64,000 nucleotides of DNA from assembly GCF_003576315.1 (NCBI RefSeq), contig NZ_QWFZ01000017.1:1-64000 (forward strand), written 5' to 3'. The notes under the pieces were generated by a model that had not been told where the DNA came from, ran no database searches, and worked only from the letters and a program-made list of their open reading frames with translations. Position numbers and translations under genes: made by a program. Within the stretch, counting starts at the first letter, position 1; each line of letters opens with the position of its first letter. The stretch is from Henriciella mobilis. Lineage in GTDB: Bacteria > Pseudomonadota > Alphaproteobacteria > Caulobacterales > Hyphomonadaceae. Positions 25,245 to 33,452 of the stretch are shown piece by piece.

Positions 25245-26012
25245 ATGTTCAAGAAAACCATACTCACCACCATCGCTGCCGCCGCAAGCTTCGGGGCCTG
25301 CGCGGCCAATCCGGCCCCGGCGCCGGACGAGACACAACCAGCTACACTGACGGGGGGCAATGAAGTGCACTCATACATTCTTCTCGACCGCACCGGGTCG
25401 ATGTCGTCCATCTGGGACGAGGCGCTCGGCTCTGTAAATGCCTATGCCTCCGAAGTCGGCAAGGCCGAGGAAGGCGAGACCGACGACCTGGAAACGTCCG
25501 TGACGCTCGCCGTCTTCGACTACCAGGAAAGCCTGCAATACGACGTGCTGCGCAAGGACGTGGAGCCTGGCCAGTGGCAGACGGTCACCAATGACGAGGT
25601 CAGCCCGCGCGGCATGACCCCGCTCTTCGACGCGATCGGCCGCATCGTCGCGACGGCGGAAGCCGACAATCCGGAAAAGGCCGTCATCGTCATCATGACC
25701 GACGGGCTGGAAAACTCCTCCAAGGAGATCACCAAGGAAGGCGCGAAAGCCGCGCTCGACCGCGTCGAGGCGAAGGGCTGGGAAGTGGTTTTCCTCGGCG
25801 CCGAATTCGCCAAGTTCGATGATGCCGAAGGCGTTGGCGTCTCGGCCAGCAAGACCATGGCGATGGGCGCCGGCACGATGCAGGAGTCGATGTCGCGCCT
25901 GGCCAAGAAGTCCCGCGACTATGGCAAGGGCGAGGAGGCGGAGATCGAATTCGACGAGGAAGATCGCGCCGTCGCCCAGGAAGAGGATGTGAAACAGCGA
26001 AAAGGTGACTGA
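25245..26012 (+). CDS. VWA domain protein, exported, probable lipoprotein
   Basis: This 255-residue protein has a signal sequence MFKKTILTTIAAAASFGAC with a lipobox-like FGAC, then a von Willebrand factor A domain. The metal-site motif is DRTGSMSS (about residue 50) with the conserved Thr in RGMTPLFDAIG and Asp in VIMTDGLENSS. The last 40 residues are highly charged. A GAGGAGAC element precedes the ATG at 25245; the frame is open for 500 bases upstream but overlaps the GlsB gene antisense, so a longer start is rejected. It ends just before a strong terminator. Binding partner unknown. Confidence 0.88.
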   Translation: MFKKTILTTIAAAASFGACAANPAPAPDETQPATLTGGNEVHSYILLDRTGSMSSIWDEALGSVNAYASEVGKAEEGETDDLETSVTLAVFDYQESLQYDVLRKDVEPGQWQTVTNDEVSPRGMTPLFDAIGRIVATAEADNPEKAVIVIMTDGLENSSKEITKEGAKAALDRVEAKGWEVVFLGAEFAKFDDAEGVGVSASKTMAMGAGTMQESMSRLAKKSRDYGKGEEAEIEFDEEDRAVAQEEDVKQRKGD

Positions 26013-26041
26013 CCCGGCTCCTCGTTTGTCACCTTGAGCTG

Positions 26042-26079
26042 GCCCCCGCTCGCCCCCTGAAGCGAGCGGGGGCTTTTTA
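26042..26079 (+). terminator. Rho-independent terminator of the VWA gene
   Basis: An 11-bp GC stem (GCCCCCGCTCG / CGAGCGGGGGC) is followed by TTTTTA. It lies 30 bases after the VWA stop and abuts the end of the convergent operon. Confidence 0.9.
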
Positions 26080-26838
26080 TTGCCGGCGCGCCAGCTCTTC
26101 CTCGATCACTGCGAGTGCGCGTTGTGCCGCCTTGTTCTGCTCTGCCAGATCGGTGGGCGTAGCGCTGTTGAGGCCCGCCCATTCGGTGAGCAGGAGCCCG
26201 ATATCGGGCGTATCGGCGATCCGTGTGATGGCTTGTGCGGCGGCCTCGTCGCTGATGCCCTTCGGGCAGTCGAGGACATAGGTTTCCGCGCCATCGTTCA
26301 GCACATAACAATGTTCCCAATAGAAGTCCTGAGCGTCGAACGGGATGAGCTGGCGCACGCGTGAGCGATAACCGGGCAAGACGTTTGTGACCGACAAGGT
26401 CGCGTTCTGGGCAAGGTATCCTTCGACGGCATCGACGACGTCCCGCGAGCGTGGAAAGCCCTGCCGGCGCATCTCGTCATAAGTTGACCGGTTGACCTCG
26501 ATCGATTGCCATTGGGAAGCGTGGAAGAAATCAACCAGGACAGGCCAGCATTCGTCTGCGCAGTCTTCGCCCGCTTCAAGGAAGTCGAGCGAGCGTTTGC
26601 CGGCTGCGACCACCTGTCGGACGGCGTCGGCTTTCTGCTCGGTGAGGCGAATGGAGAATTCGATTTCCTGATGAAGCGCCTGGAGCAGTTCGGTTTCCCG
26701 CGCCCTGTCCGCCCGCGCCTCGTTCCAGTTGCCGAGCTGGAGACCGAGGAAGACACCGAGGACGACGATCAGCGTTTCGATGAGGACGGTGAACCAGTCC
26801 TGCTTGCGAATGGAGGTGGCGAGACGCTGGAGGATCAT
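26077..26838 (-). CDS. DUF6090-like membrane-anchored protein, paralogue 1
   Basis: This is a 253-residue protein of unknown function. The first 40 residues (MILQRLATSIRKQDWFTVLI then ETLIVVLGVFLGLQLGNWNE) form a basic N-terminus and one membrane helix, predicting an inside-to-outside anchor; a helical periplasmic domain follows. A diverged form of the family motif YDEMRRQGF and two cysteine pairs (CADEC; CYVLND with LDCPKG) suggest disulfides. It is the last gene of a five-gene operon and overlaps the acetyltransferase gene by four bases. The anchor is almost identical in the genes at 27359 and 28147, while the rest is strongly diverged. Confidence 0.8.
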   Translation of the reverse strand: MILQRLATSIRKQDWFTVLIETLIVVLGVFLGLQLGNWNEARADRARETELLQALHQEIEFSIRLTEQKADAVRQVVAAGKRSLDFLEAGEDCADECWPVLVDFFHASQWQSIEVNRSTYDEMRRQGFPRSRDVVDAVEGYLAQNATLSVTNVLPGYRSRVRQLIPFDAQDFYWEHCYVLNDGAETYVLDCPKGISDEAAAQAITRIADTPDIGLLLTEWAGLNSATPTDLAEQNKAAQRALAVIEEELARRQ

Positions 26839-27362
26839 TGTTTCGCCTCCAGCGCTTTTTCCATGAACAGCATCATCGGCTGCATGCGCTCAGGATAGTC
26901 GACATATGGCGCACAATCGATGAACCCGCAGGACCGATAGAGACCGATGGCCTCAGTCATGTCGCGGCTCGTATCGAGCACCATTCGGCCGAAGCCGTTC
27001 GCTGCGGCGAGTTCGAGCAGCGCCTCGCACAAGAGCCGACCGGTCCCTCTGCCCGCCTCGTTTGTGCGCACATACATTCGCTTCATCTCGCACGTATCGG
27101 GCCCGATCACGCGGTAGGCGACGCCGCCGATGACGCGGTTTGCGTCCAGCGCGATGAGTGTTCGACCGTTTGGCGGTCCGTAGGACACGCGCAATTGCTC
27201 CAATTCCCTGTCCAGCGACTGGTAACTGAATGCCATGTCGACCAGCCAGGGATCAGCCGCGTAGCGCTCCCGGCACCAGACCACATACTCGCTGATCAGG
27301 TCTCCGAAACCGGCATAGTCTGCGTCTGAAACCGCTTCGCGAAGGGTCGGTTTGTTGATCAT
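26835..27362 (-). CDS. GNAT family N-acetyltransferase within the paralogue operon
   Basis: This 175-residue acetyltransferase has VIGGVAYRVIGPDTCEMKRM followed by the acetyl-CoA loop NEAGRGTGRLLCEALLELA and the common ending IGLYRSCGFIDCAPYVDYPE. It overlaps by four bases the paralogue genes on both sides (ATGA junctions at 26835-26838 and 27359-27362), so it is clearly part of the same transcript. It has no signal peptide and would act in the cytoplasm. A link to the membrane proteins, such as acetylating a shared ligand or target, is inference. Confidence 0.85.
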   Translation of the reverse strand: MINKPTLREAVSDADYAGFGDLISEYVVWCRERYAADPWLVDMAFSYQSLDRELEQLRVSYGPPNGRTLIALDANRVIGGVAYRVIGPDTCEMKRMYVRTNEAGRGTGRLLCEALLELAAANGFGRMVLDTSRDMTEAIGLYRSCGFIDCAPYVDYPERMQPMMLFMEKALEAKQ

Positions 27363-28150
27363 GGCGCGGCATCGCTCTCGCGGCGCGAGCCGGACGTGCC
27401 CAGTTCCTTCGTCAGTTCAGCATCCAGCACGGTCAGGACCGCAATGCGGTGTTCGTACCGGTCGAGGAATGACTCCAGGCGCGCGATGTTGTCGCTGTAC
27501 TCGCTGAGGAGGCCTTTGTTCCCGCGTATCTGGTCGATGTCACAATTATATCGCCACACCAGGCCTTTGTCGTCACGGCCCGCACTTGGAGAAACGTAGC
27601 CTGCATCTTCCGCACCCCCCACTTCAAGCCAGATGGCGTCCGGATATCGGACGTGAAGCCGGAAAAGTTCGTTGACCGCTTCTGCCCGCGCAGCCCGGGA
27701 CCGTTCCTGCACAACAGCATAGTCGCGCAGGGCCGACTTCACGGAAGGGTTGGAAATCAGGTCAAACCGGCCGGATGAAATGAGCTCATCAAGGCTCGAC
27801 AATGCTTCGGTGGGCGAGGGAATCCAGTGTGAAACGAGCACAGCCCAGCACTCATCATTGGTCAGTGGCCGTGACGGGGTGAGCGAGAACATGACGGCAT
27901 TCGCGTCTGTGGCCAGCTCAATGCGAGGGCCATGTACGGCCAGCTCTTCTTTCTGTGTGTCCAGAAGTGAGCGGGTCTCCTCCTGCAGGCGCAAGAGCAG
28001 GACCTGCTCGCTGTTTCGCTCGACCCGCGCCTGATTCAGATTGCCGAGCTGGATACCGAGGAAGACACCCAGCACGACGATCAGCGTCTCGATCAGGACG
28101 GTGAACCAGTCCTGCTTGCGGATAGAGGTGGCGAGGCGCTGGAGGATCAT
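27359..28150 (-). CDS. DUF6090-like membrane-anchored protein, paralogue 2
   Basis: This 263-residue paralogue has the same anchor as the genes at 26077 and 28147 (MILQRLATSIRKQDWFTVLI, then a Val/Leu-rich helix). Its outer domain carries the family motif LDELISSGRFDLI and the cysteines in NDECWAV and YNCDID. The outer domain differs greatly from the other two in sequence, though length and predicted helicity agree. Four-base overlaps join it to the genes on both sides. Function unknown. Confidence 0.8.
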   Translation of the reverse strand: MILQRLATSIRKQDWFTVLIETLIVVLGVFLGIQLGNLNQARVERNSEQVLLLRLQEETRSLLDTQKEELAVHGPRIELATDANAVMFSLTPSRPLTNDECWAVLVSHWIPSPTEALSSLDELISSGRFDLISNPSVKSALRDYAVVQERSRAARAEAVNELFRLHVRYPDAIWLEVGGAEDAGYVSPSAGRDDKGLVWRYNCDIDQIRGNKGLLSEYSDNIARLESFLDRYEHRIAVLTVLDAELTKELGTSGSRRESDAAP

Positions 28151-28914
28151 GGGGCGACTCCTGCAATTTTCGCAGACAGCATACGCGCCTCTTCCAGATC
28201 AGTTGGTGCTCCGTTCAGCACGATAAGCCGGATCGACTGGGTGTAGCGCACCGCGTCGGCGAGCCCGTCGGTCTGCTTCAGTATCTGAAGCGTCCGCGCG
28301 ATCTGGTCCGGATCGTCAAACGCAGGGCAATCTGTTATCGAGCCGTAGCCGAGCCTGTAATTGGCATTGGTGAAACAGGTCTGCCACATATAGGCCTGCG
28401 TCTCGGGCGAGTACTTGCCACGAATAATCTCTCGCAAGGGCGGCTGGAACGCGTAGAAGATCGAGAAATCTTCCAGACCGGCATAATAGTCGCCAATTTC
28501 CCGGCGAAGCGCAGCATCGGGCAACAGTTTGAACTGACCGGCACTGACCAATTCATCATAAGTCACGCTGTTCGGCGTGAAGGGTGTCCAGCCGGCTCGA
28601 AAGTAGATCAGCTGGAACATTGCCCAGTCGCTGAGACCGACATCTTCCCCTTCCAGATAGCGCACAATGATCTCTGCATGCTCGGCTTCCCGGCTGAGGC
28701 CATCAATATGCGCTTCAAGTTGCACCGCGTCGCTGGCGATGTCCTCTCCGATGCTTGAGAGATAATAGAGCCCGGCCGCCCTATCTTGCCGGGCGCCGTT
28801 CCAGTTGTTGACCTGAAGACCGATAAACACACCAAACACAACGATCAGCGTCTCGATCAGGACGGTGAACCAGTCCTGCTTGCGGATGGACGTGGCGAGG
28901 CGCTGGAGGATCAT
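28147..28914 (-). CDS. DUF6090-like membrane-anchored protein, paralogue 3
   Basis: This 255-residue paralogue has the shared anchor (here VFGVFIGLQVNNWN after the invariant first 25 residues). Its outer domain has TYDELVSAGQFKLL, then LRREIGDYYAGLEDF, and cysteines in TCFTNAN and TDCPAFD, the clearest match to the DUF6090 pattern. It is the second gene of the operon, overlapping the upstream gene by four bases. The DNA of the first 60 bases is nearly the same in all three paralogues, including silent sites. Confidence 0.8.
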   Translation of the reverse strand: MILQRLATSIRKQDWFTVLIETLIVVFGVFIGLQVNNWNGARQDRAAGLYYLSSIGEDIASDAVQLEAHIDGLSREAEHAEIIVRYLEGEDVGLSDWAMFQLIYFRAGWTPFTPNSVTYDELVSAGQFKLLPDAALRREIGDYYAGLEDFSIFYAFQPPLREIIRGKYSPETQAYMWQTCFTNANYRLGYGSITDCPAFDDPDQIARTLQILKQTDGLADAVRYTQSIRLIVLNGAPTDLEEARMLSAKIAGVAP

Positions 28915-29549
28915 GGGGTGGCCTCGTTGATGCCCGTTTCGTTTTCCAGAACGGTTCTGGATGCGTCATCGCCCTCGCTCTCGATGAAGGGCGCGCGGAT
29001 GAAGGCATAGTGTTCAACCAGAAAGTTGGGGTCGATGGCCTTGATGATTGGGTCTGCGACCTCGAACATCGGGGTGCCGGTCCATCCGATCTCCTCGCGC
29101 TCCCACCAGCGCTTGGCGAAACGGCTGCCGAAGAAAAACGGCGCGGTGTTCCGGATATGCATCTTGACCCGCGCACGATCGACCAGCCCTTCCTGCTCCA
29201 TGCTGATCAGCGTGTCCCATTGCTGCATGATCGCCACCAGCTGGGTTTCGGCCATCCGCAACTCGCTGTCGGTAAGGTCTTCCGGCGTATGGATCGCCTT
29301 CATCCACGCGGCGGATGCGGCCGGTGTCGCAAGGCTCAATTCGATCTGCGCGAACATGGCCGCTTTCCCAGTCTCCTGAGATAGCCGCGTCAACGCCGCG
29401 TTCTGCCGGACCTCAACGATCAGCACGATGAGACCAAGCAGGACGCCGATATTCGCGGCCAGGGTCAGCCAGCGATTGGTGCGGTCCCAGGTCCAGCGCG
29501 GCAGCGCGGCCGGTGTTTCGGCCGGTGTCTCTGTTTCTTGCAAACTCAT
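28911..29549 (-). CDS. Membrane protein of unknown function, first gene of the operon
   Basis: This 212-residue protein starts MSLQETETPAE and has one membrane helix at about 36-56 (LAANIGVLLGLIVLIVEVRQ). A helical domain containing WMKAIHTPEDLT and FAKRWWEREEIGW follows. The start at 29549 follows a GGGGGCGG element; the frame continues upstream for 264 bases, but that stretch is antisense to the HAD gene and is rejected. It overlaps paralogue 3 by four bases and heads the operon. It is not a DUF6090 paralogue by sequence, but its single-anchor layout is similar. No family is recognised with confidence. Confidence 0.75.
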   Translation of the reverse strand: MSLQETETPAETPAALPRWTWDRTNRWLTLAANIGVLLGLIVLIVEVRQNAALTRLSQETGKAAMFAQIELSLATPAASAAWMKAIHTPEDLTDSELRMAETQLVAIMQQWDTLISMEQEGLVDRARVKMHIRNTAPFFFGSRFAKRWWEREEIGWTGTPMFEVADPIIKAIDPNFLVEHYAFIRAPFIESEGDDASRTVLENETGINEATP

Positions 29550-29652
29550 CGGATACCGCCCCCCGGCCTGCCCCTGCCGTGTGACTATTCTCCGGAATGG
29601 GGCGCGGCACAAGCAATTGCGTCGCGCCGCGAGCGGCTTTATCGGACATGCC

Positions 29653-30351
29653 ATGACGCGCCCCATCACCACGATCGGTTTCGATGCCGACGATACGCTC
29701 TGGCATAATGAGAGCGTCTTCCGGCTCACCCAGGAACAGATCTTCGACATGCTGTCCGAGCATGCCGATCCGGACACGATCGGGCAGAAGCTGCTGGAGG
29801 CCGAGCGGCGCAATCTCGGGCTCTACGGCTTCGGGGTGAAGGGGTTCACCCTGTCGATGATCGAGACGGCCATCGAGGTGACGAGCGGCAAGGTGCCGGC
29901 CTCGACCATCAAGGAAATCCTCGAGGCGGGCCGCGCGATGCTGTCCCATCCGGTCGAGACGCTGCCCGGCGTGCATGACACGCTGGAGGAGGTCGCGCCG
30001 CACTATTCGCTGATCCTGATCACCAAGGGCGACCTGTTCGACCAGGAACGCAAGCTTGCCCAGTCCGGCCTCGGTGACTGGTTCGACGGGGTCGAGATCG
30101 TCTCCGACAAGACACCCGCCGTCTATGAGCGCATCTTCGGGGCGACCGAGGGCGGCCCCGCGAAAGCCATGATGGTCGGCAATTCGCTGAAGTCGGACGT
30201 CATCCCGGCCATTGAGGCCGGCAGCTGGGGCGTGCATGTCCCGCACGGGCTGACCTGGGAGCTGGAACGGGCCGAGCCGCCGGAAGGCGCCGAGCGCTTC
30301 CGCAAGATCAGCAGTATCGAACGCCTGCCCGCCCTGCTGGAGTCGCTCTAG
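29653..30351 (+). CDS. HAD family hydrolase (YjjG-like)
   Basis: This 232-residue haloacid-dehalogenase-type phosphatase has motif I FDADDTLWHNE, motif II LILITKGD and motif III/IV MMVGNSLKSDVIPAIEAG. The helical cap lies between the first two motifs (about 20-90). It starts at the ATG at 29653, where the family begins (TIGFDADDTLW), 103 bases from the divergent operon start. Likely substrate: a small phosphorylated metabolite; not identifiable. Its stop codon overlaps the stop of the convergent gene within the palindrome CTAG (30348-30351). Confidence 0.9.
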   Translation: MTRPITTIGFDADDTLWHNESVFRLTQEQIFDMLSEHADPDTIGQKLLEAERRNLGLYGFGVKGFTLSMIETAIEVTSGKVPASTIKEILEAGRAMLSHPVETLPGVHDTLEEVAPHYSLILITKGDLFDQERKLAQSGLGDWFDGVEIVSDKTPAVYERIFGATEGGPAKAMMVGNSLKSDVIPAIEAGSWGVHVPHGLTWELERAEPPEGAERFRKISSIERLPALLESL

Positions 30352-31424
30352 GGCCGGTCGGCCGCGTTGGTCGAGAGCCAGTCGAGAAAGGCGGCCTCCA
30401 GCGCTTCCACCGTTCCCGGCAGGCCCGCTGCGGCGCCGTCTGCGGCAAGCCAGCTTTCCATCGTCTCGCCACTGGCAAGCCCTTCGGCAATCGCGCCGAA
30501 AATGGCCGGGTTGCCGCTCGTCTCCATCATGTAGCGGGCTAGGCCGAGGCCCTGGCGGTAGAAGAGTTCCGGATCGGGGATATCGGCGGCCCTGAGCAGG
30601 CGGTCTGCTTCCTCGCCGGTGATCACGATCGCGCCGGTCTGGCTGCCGGTTGCGCCGTCCTTGCCGCGATAGGCCTGCACGGCGGCAAGCAGCGGATGCT
30701 GCATGCTGAAAAGCTGGTCCAGCGGGATGAAGCCGTCCGGCTCGGCATAGGTGTCCAGCAGCCGGTCCCAACGGCCTTGCTGCATGCTGTCATCCTCCAT
30801 TAGGAGGGCGGCGGTTTCATCGAACCAGTCCGGCGCGGGCCCGCCATAATGCTTGCCGCCGCTGCTCTCGCGGTCCGGCCAGTAGGCTTCCATGAAGAGG
30901 ACATGCCCGATCTCGTGGTTTAGGGCGCTCGCTTCGCTGGCTTTCGCGGCGGCGATCTCGTCTTCACTCTCACCTGAGACCTTGCTGATCTTCGACAGGG
31001 CCTGCTGCACGGCGCCATTGATGACCGCGTCGGGCGTGCCCGGTGGCAGCTGGTCCACGACCTGCTTGCGGATGGCTGCGGTCTTGAGGTCCTCCTTCTG
31101 GGCCCGGGTGATCCAGGGCAGGGCAGCCGGGTAGCCATCTGTTTCCAGCTGGCCGCGCTGCGCGTCCAGGCGGCCGGTACCTTCCACGACGGCGACCTGC
31201 GGGGCCGGGCGCCCGAAATGGGTCTCGAACCGCGCCCGCGTCCCGGTGATTGCATCGGCGACCGTGTCGATCTGGCCTGGCGAAGCGGCCGCAAGGCCGC
31301 CCTCGACCGTCCGGCATTCGAGGTCGTCCCAGTAGCATTGTGCACTGGTCTGGGCACTGGCGGCGCCAGCCCCCGCTACGAGCGTGGCGAGCAGGCACAA
31401 CGCTGCCGATACGGGTCTTTGCAT
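30348..31424 (-). CDS. Secreted HExxH zinc protease-like protein
   Basis: This 358-residue protein has a signal peptide (about 1-24, ending GAASAQ). The zinc motif HEIGH occurs in SALNHEIGHVLFMEAYW, and WFDETAALLMED about 30 residues further supplies a plausible third ligand Glu (gluzincin layout). It resembles the uncharacterised alphaproteobacterial proteins with peptidase-MA-like folds. The start at 31424 is picked because it gives a proper signal peptide; the frame runs further upstream without a good site. It is convergent with the HAD gene, with overlapping stop codons. Substrate unknown. Confidence 0.75.
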   Translation of the reverse strand: MQRPVSAALCLLATLVAGAGAASAQTSAQCYWDDLECRTVEGGLAAASPGQIDTVADAITGTRARFETHFGRPAPQVAVVEGTGRLDAQRGQLETDGYPAALPWITRAQKEDLKTAAIRKQVVDQLPPGTPDAVINGAVQQALSKISKVSGESEDEIAAAKASEASALNHEIGHVLFMEAYWPDRESSGGKHYGGPAPDWFDETAALLMEDDSMQQGRWDRLLDTYAEPDGFIPLDQLFSMQHPLLAAVQAYRGKDGATGSQTGAIVITGEEADRLLRAADIPDPELFYRQGLGLARYMMETSGNPAIFGAIAEGLASGETMESWLAADGAAAGLPGTVEALEAAFLDWLSTNAADRP

Positions 31425-31534
31425 AGATAAGGCTCTCGTCGAATATCGATAATTCAACCTTCTATGCGTTACATCTGTCATGATGCAAGTGTGAAACTGC
31501 GCCATGTGCAGGAAATGTTGCGGCCAGCGCCGTC

Positions 31535-32236
31535 CTAGACGACGTAGTCGGCCCCTTCATTCCTGTCCGATGCGTGGCGCCAGACCCACCAGGAATAGGC
31601 CGCGCCGAACAGGGTCACGCTCATCACGGCGCCGACAAAGGTGAAGACCATCCAGATGCCGTTCAGGGTGAAGGCGATCACGATACCGGCGAGGCCGGCA
31701 AGGATGTAAAGCGGGCCGACGAGGCGGTGGGTCTTCTCCCACGTATAGTCGCTGGTCAGCGTCCACGGCGTGCGGATTCCGAGGAAGAAGGTCTTGCGCG
31801 TCTTCGGCAGGTAGTTGCCGATGACGATGAAGAGCAGGCCGCAGCCCGCCATCACGAAGCGGACGAATTCATTCGAGGAGGAGGCTTCGCCGCCGCGCGC
31901 CATCATCACCGCAATGCCGCCGGTGAGGGCCGCAAGCAGAACCATCGTGGATGCCCAGATTGCGACATAAGCCTTGCGCGAGCGGCGCAAATTCTCCCGG
32001 AACGGATCGATGAAGGGCGCGAGCGCGAGCACGCCCGTCACGAAGAGGGCAGCGCCCGGCAGGATCATGAGGACAAGCAGCGCGCCATCCTTGTCGGCGA
32101 AGCGGTCAGCCGTCCCGTCAGGCCCCCAGTGAACCGGTATCTGTTCGCCGGCCGGCAAGGCGCCGAACGCCCAGTAGAGTGTGCCCAGCATGACGGCGAT
32201 GGCCCCTGCGGACCAGATAAGTCCTGTACGGATCAT
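31535..32236 (-). CDS. SdpI family membrane protein, copy 1
   Basis: This 233-residue membrane protein has six or seven helices. The N-terminal DUF1648 motif (IPVHWGPDGTADRFADK) and the SdpI core GNYLPKTRKTFFLGIRTPWT followed by WEKTHRLVGPLYI are visible. Bacillus SdpI confers immunity to the SdpC toxin and also sequesters the SdpR repressor at the membrane. Here it is the third gene after sdpR and another SdpI-like gene, with an 89-base gap. No SdpC-like toxin gene is nearby, so a self-immunity role is not shown. Confidence 0.9.
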   Translation of the reverse strand: MIRTGLIWSAGAIAVMLGTLYWAFGALPAGEQIPVHWGPDGTADRFADKDGALLVLMILPGAALFVTGVLALAPFIDPFRENLRRSRKAYVAIWASTMVLLAALTGGIAVMMARGGEASSSNEFVRFVMAGCGLLFIVIGNYLPKTRKTFFLGIRTPWTLTSDYTWEKTHRLVGPLYILAGLAGIVIAFTLNGIWMVFTFVGAVMSVTLFGAAYSWWVWRHASDRNEGADYVV

Positions 32237-32325
32237 TTGGCGACCTCCTTCATCTCACTCTGCTTGTCTTCGTTCTTCTTTGCCCGGCCGGCACGCGGAC
32301 CGGCGTGTTGGCGCCATCGCCCTGG

Positions 32326-33033
32326 CTAGACGATCAGTTCAGGGTCGAGGTCATGATCGTTCGCCTTGCGCCAGACGAAGTAAGAATACACCGCGCCGAA
32401 CAGTATGACGGGCAGGATCAAGGCCGGCAGCATCAGGGCGAGGGCCAGCCCGTTCAGCACGAAGGCCAGGACGATGCCGACCAGGCCAGCGCCGCTGAGC
32501 AGCAGGCCCGTCAGGCGGTGCGTCTTTTCCCATGTGTCGTCGCTCGACATGGTCCACGGCGTGCGGATGCCGACAAACCAGTTGCGCCGCGATTTCGGCA
32601 GGTAATTGCCGATCACGACAAACAGGGCCGCCGATCCGGCAATGATGGCGCGAATGATCGGGAAGACGTCATTCATATAGTTCTCGACGCTGCGCACGAA
32701 GGCGACGCCGAACCCGAAACAGATCCCCGTCAGCAGCACCATCACGCCGATCCATGTGCCGAGAAGCAGTTTCCGGCTGCTGAACAGGTTCACCCGCCAC
32801 GGCTCCAGCGCGGGCAGCAGGCTGAACAGGCCGGACAGGAGCAGGGCCGCAAGGGGGAACACGCTCATCACGATCAGGGCCTGCTCACGTGTGTCGGCGC
32901 CCTTGATGAAGAACTCGCCGTTCCAGTGGATCGGCACATAGGTGCCCGGCGCGATCATGTTCGCGACCCAGGCCACGGCACCCGCCATTGCGGCAACGGC
33001 CAGCGCGGTTGCGATGAGACCTGTGCGGATCAT
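32326..33033 (-). CDS. SdpI family membrane protein, copy 2
   Basis: This 235-residue paralogue of the gene at 31535 has PIHWNGEFFIKG (DUF1648-like) and GNYLPKSRRNWFVGIRTPWT followed by WEKTHRLTGLLL. The two copies agree closely around the SdpI core and differ elsewhere, indicating an old tandem duplication. Its start overlaps sdpR by four bases (33030-33033), the same coupling as in Bacillus sdpRI. If the SdpI-SdpR mechanism holds, this copy is the likelier partner of the repressor. Confidence 0.9.
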   Translation of the reverse strand: MIRTGLIATALAVAAMAGAVAWVANMIAPGTYVPIHWNGEFFIKGADTREQALIVMSVFPLAALLLSGLFSLLPALEPWRVNLFSSRKLLLGTWIGVMVLLTGICFGFGVAFVRSVENYMNDVFPIIRAIIAGSAALFVVIGNYLPKSRRNWFVGIRTPWTMSSDDTWEKTHRLTGLLLSGAGLVGIVLAFVLNGLALALMLPALILPVILFGAVYSYFVWRKANDHDLDPELIV

Positions 33034-33335
33034 TCGGCTGCCTCCTTCATGTCGTCATCCCTGTCATCGCCATCGTCCCGGCCGACCAGGGCCAGGATCG
33101 CGGCGGCTGCGTCTTCCAGCACGCTCGTATTGGCGCGGTAGACAATGCTCGTCCCCTTGCGCTCGGCGGTGATCAGGTCGGCCTCTTTCAGGACGTTGAG
33201 GTGCCGGCTGACCGTCGGCCAGCTGGCATCGAACATCCCGGCGAGGTCGCCGGATGTCTTCGGGCCCTTCCGCAACACCATCATGACCTTGCGGCGCAGC
33301 GGATGGCCCAGCGCATTGAAGACACTAGTTGCCAT
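33030..33335 (-). CDS. ArsR-family autorepressor, SdpR-like
   Basis: This 101-residue winged-helix regulator opens VFNALGHPLRRKVMMVLRKG, with the recognition region TSGDLAGMFDASWPTVSRHLNVLKEADLI and the wing AERKGTSIVYRANTSVLED, close to SdpR. No metal-binding cysteines are seen, as in SdpR. The C-terminus is acidic (DDGDDRDDD). It is the first gene of the sdpR-sdpI-sdpI operon. A perfect inverted repeat upstream (33358-33379) is the likely operator for self-repression. Confidence 0.9.
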   Translation of the reverse strand: MATSVFNALGHPLRRKVMMVLRKGPKTSGDLAGMFDASWPTVSRHLNVLKEADLITAERKGTSIVYRANTSVLEDAAAAILALVGRDDGDDRDDDMKEAAE

Positions 33336-33339
33336 TCCT

Positions 33340-33379
33340 GCTAATTAGCAAGAATAGTAATTAGCGGTCAAGCTAATTA
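33340..33379. promoter_or_regulatory. Operator region of the sdpRI operon
   Basis: Two palindromes share the TAATTAGC half-site: GCTAATTAGC at 33340-33349, and TAATTAGC / GCTAATTA at 33358-33365 and 33372-33379 with a 6-base spacer. They lie 5 to 44 bases upstream of the SdpR-like gene, where an ArsR-type repressor would bind. The stretch is strongly AT-rich compared with its surroundings. Confidence 0.75.
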
Positions 33380-33390
33380 TGAAATGCGCA

Positions 33391-33424
33391 CAAAAAAGAG
33401 CGCCTCCTTTTCTGGGAGACGCTC
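33391..33424 (-). terminator. Rho-independent terminator of the PfpI-type gene
   Basis: On the minus strand, GAGCGTCTCCC pairs with GGAGGCGCTC (one mismatch) around AGAAAA and is followed by TTTTTTG. It lies 29 bases after the stop of the gene at 33453 and shields the sdpRI promoter. Confidence 0.85.
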
Positions 33425-33452
33425 CAACCGGTCGTTCGAGGAGGGGATGAGG

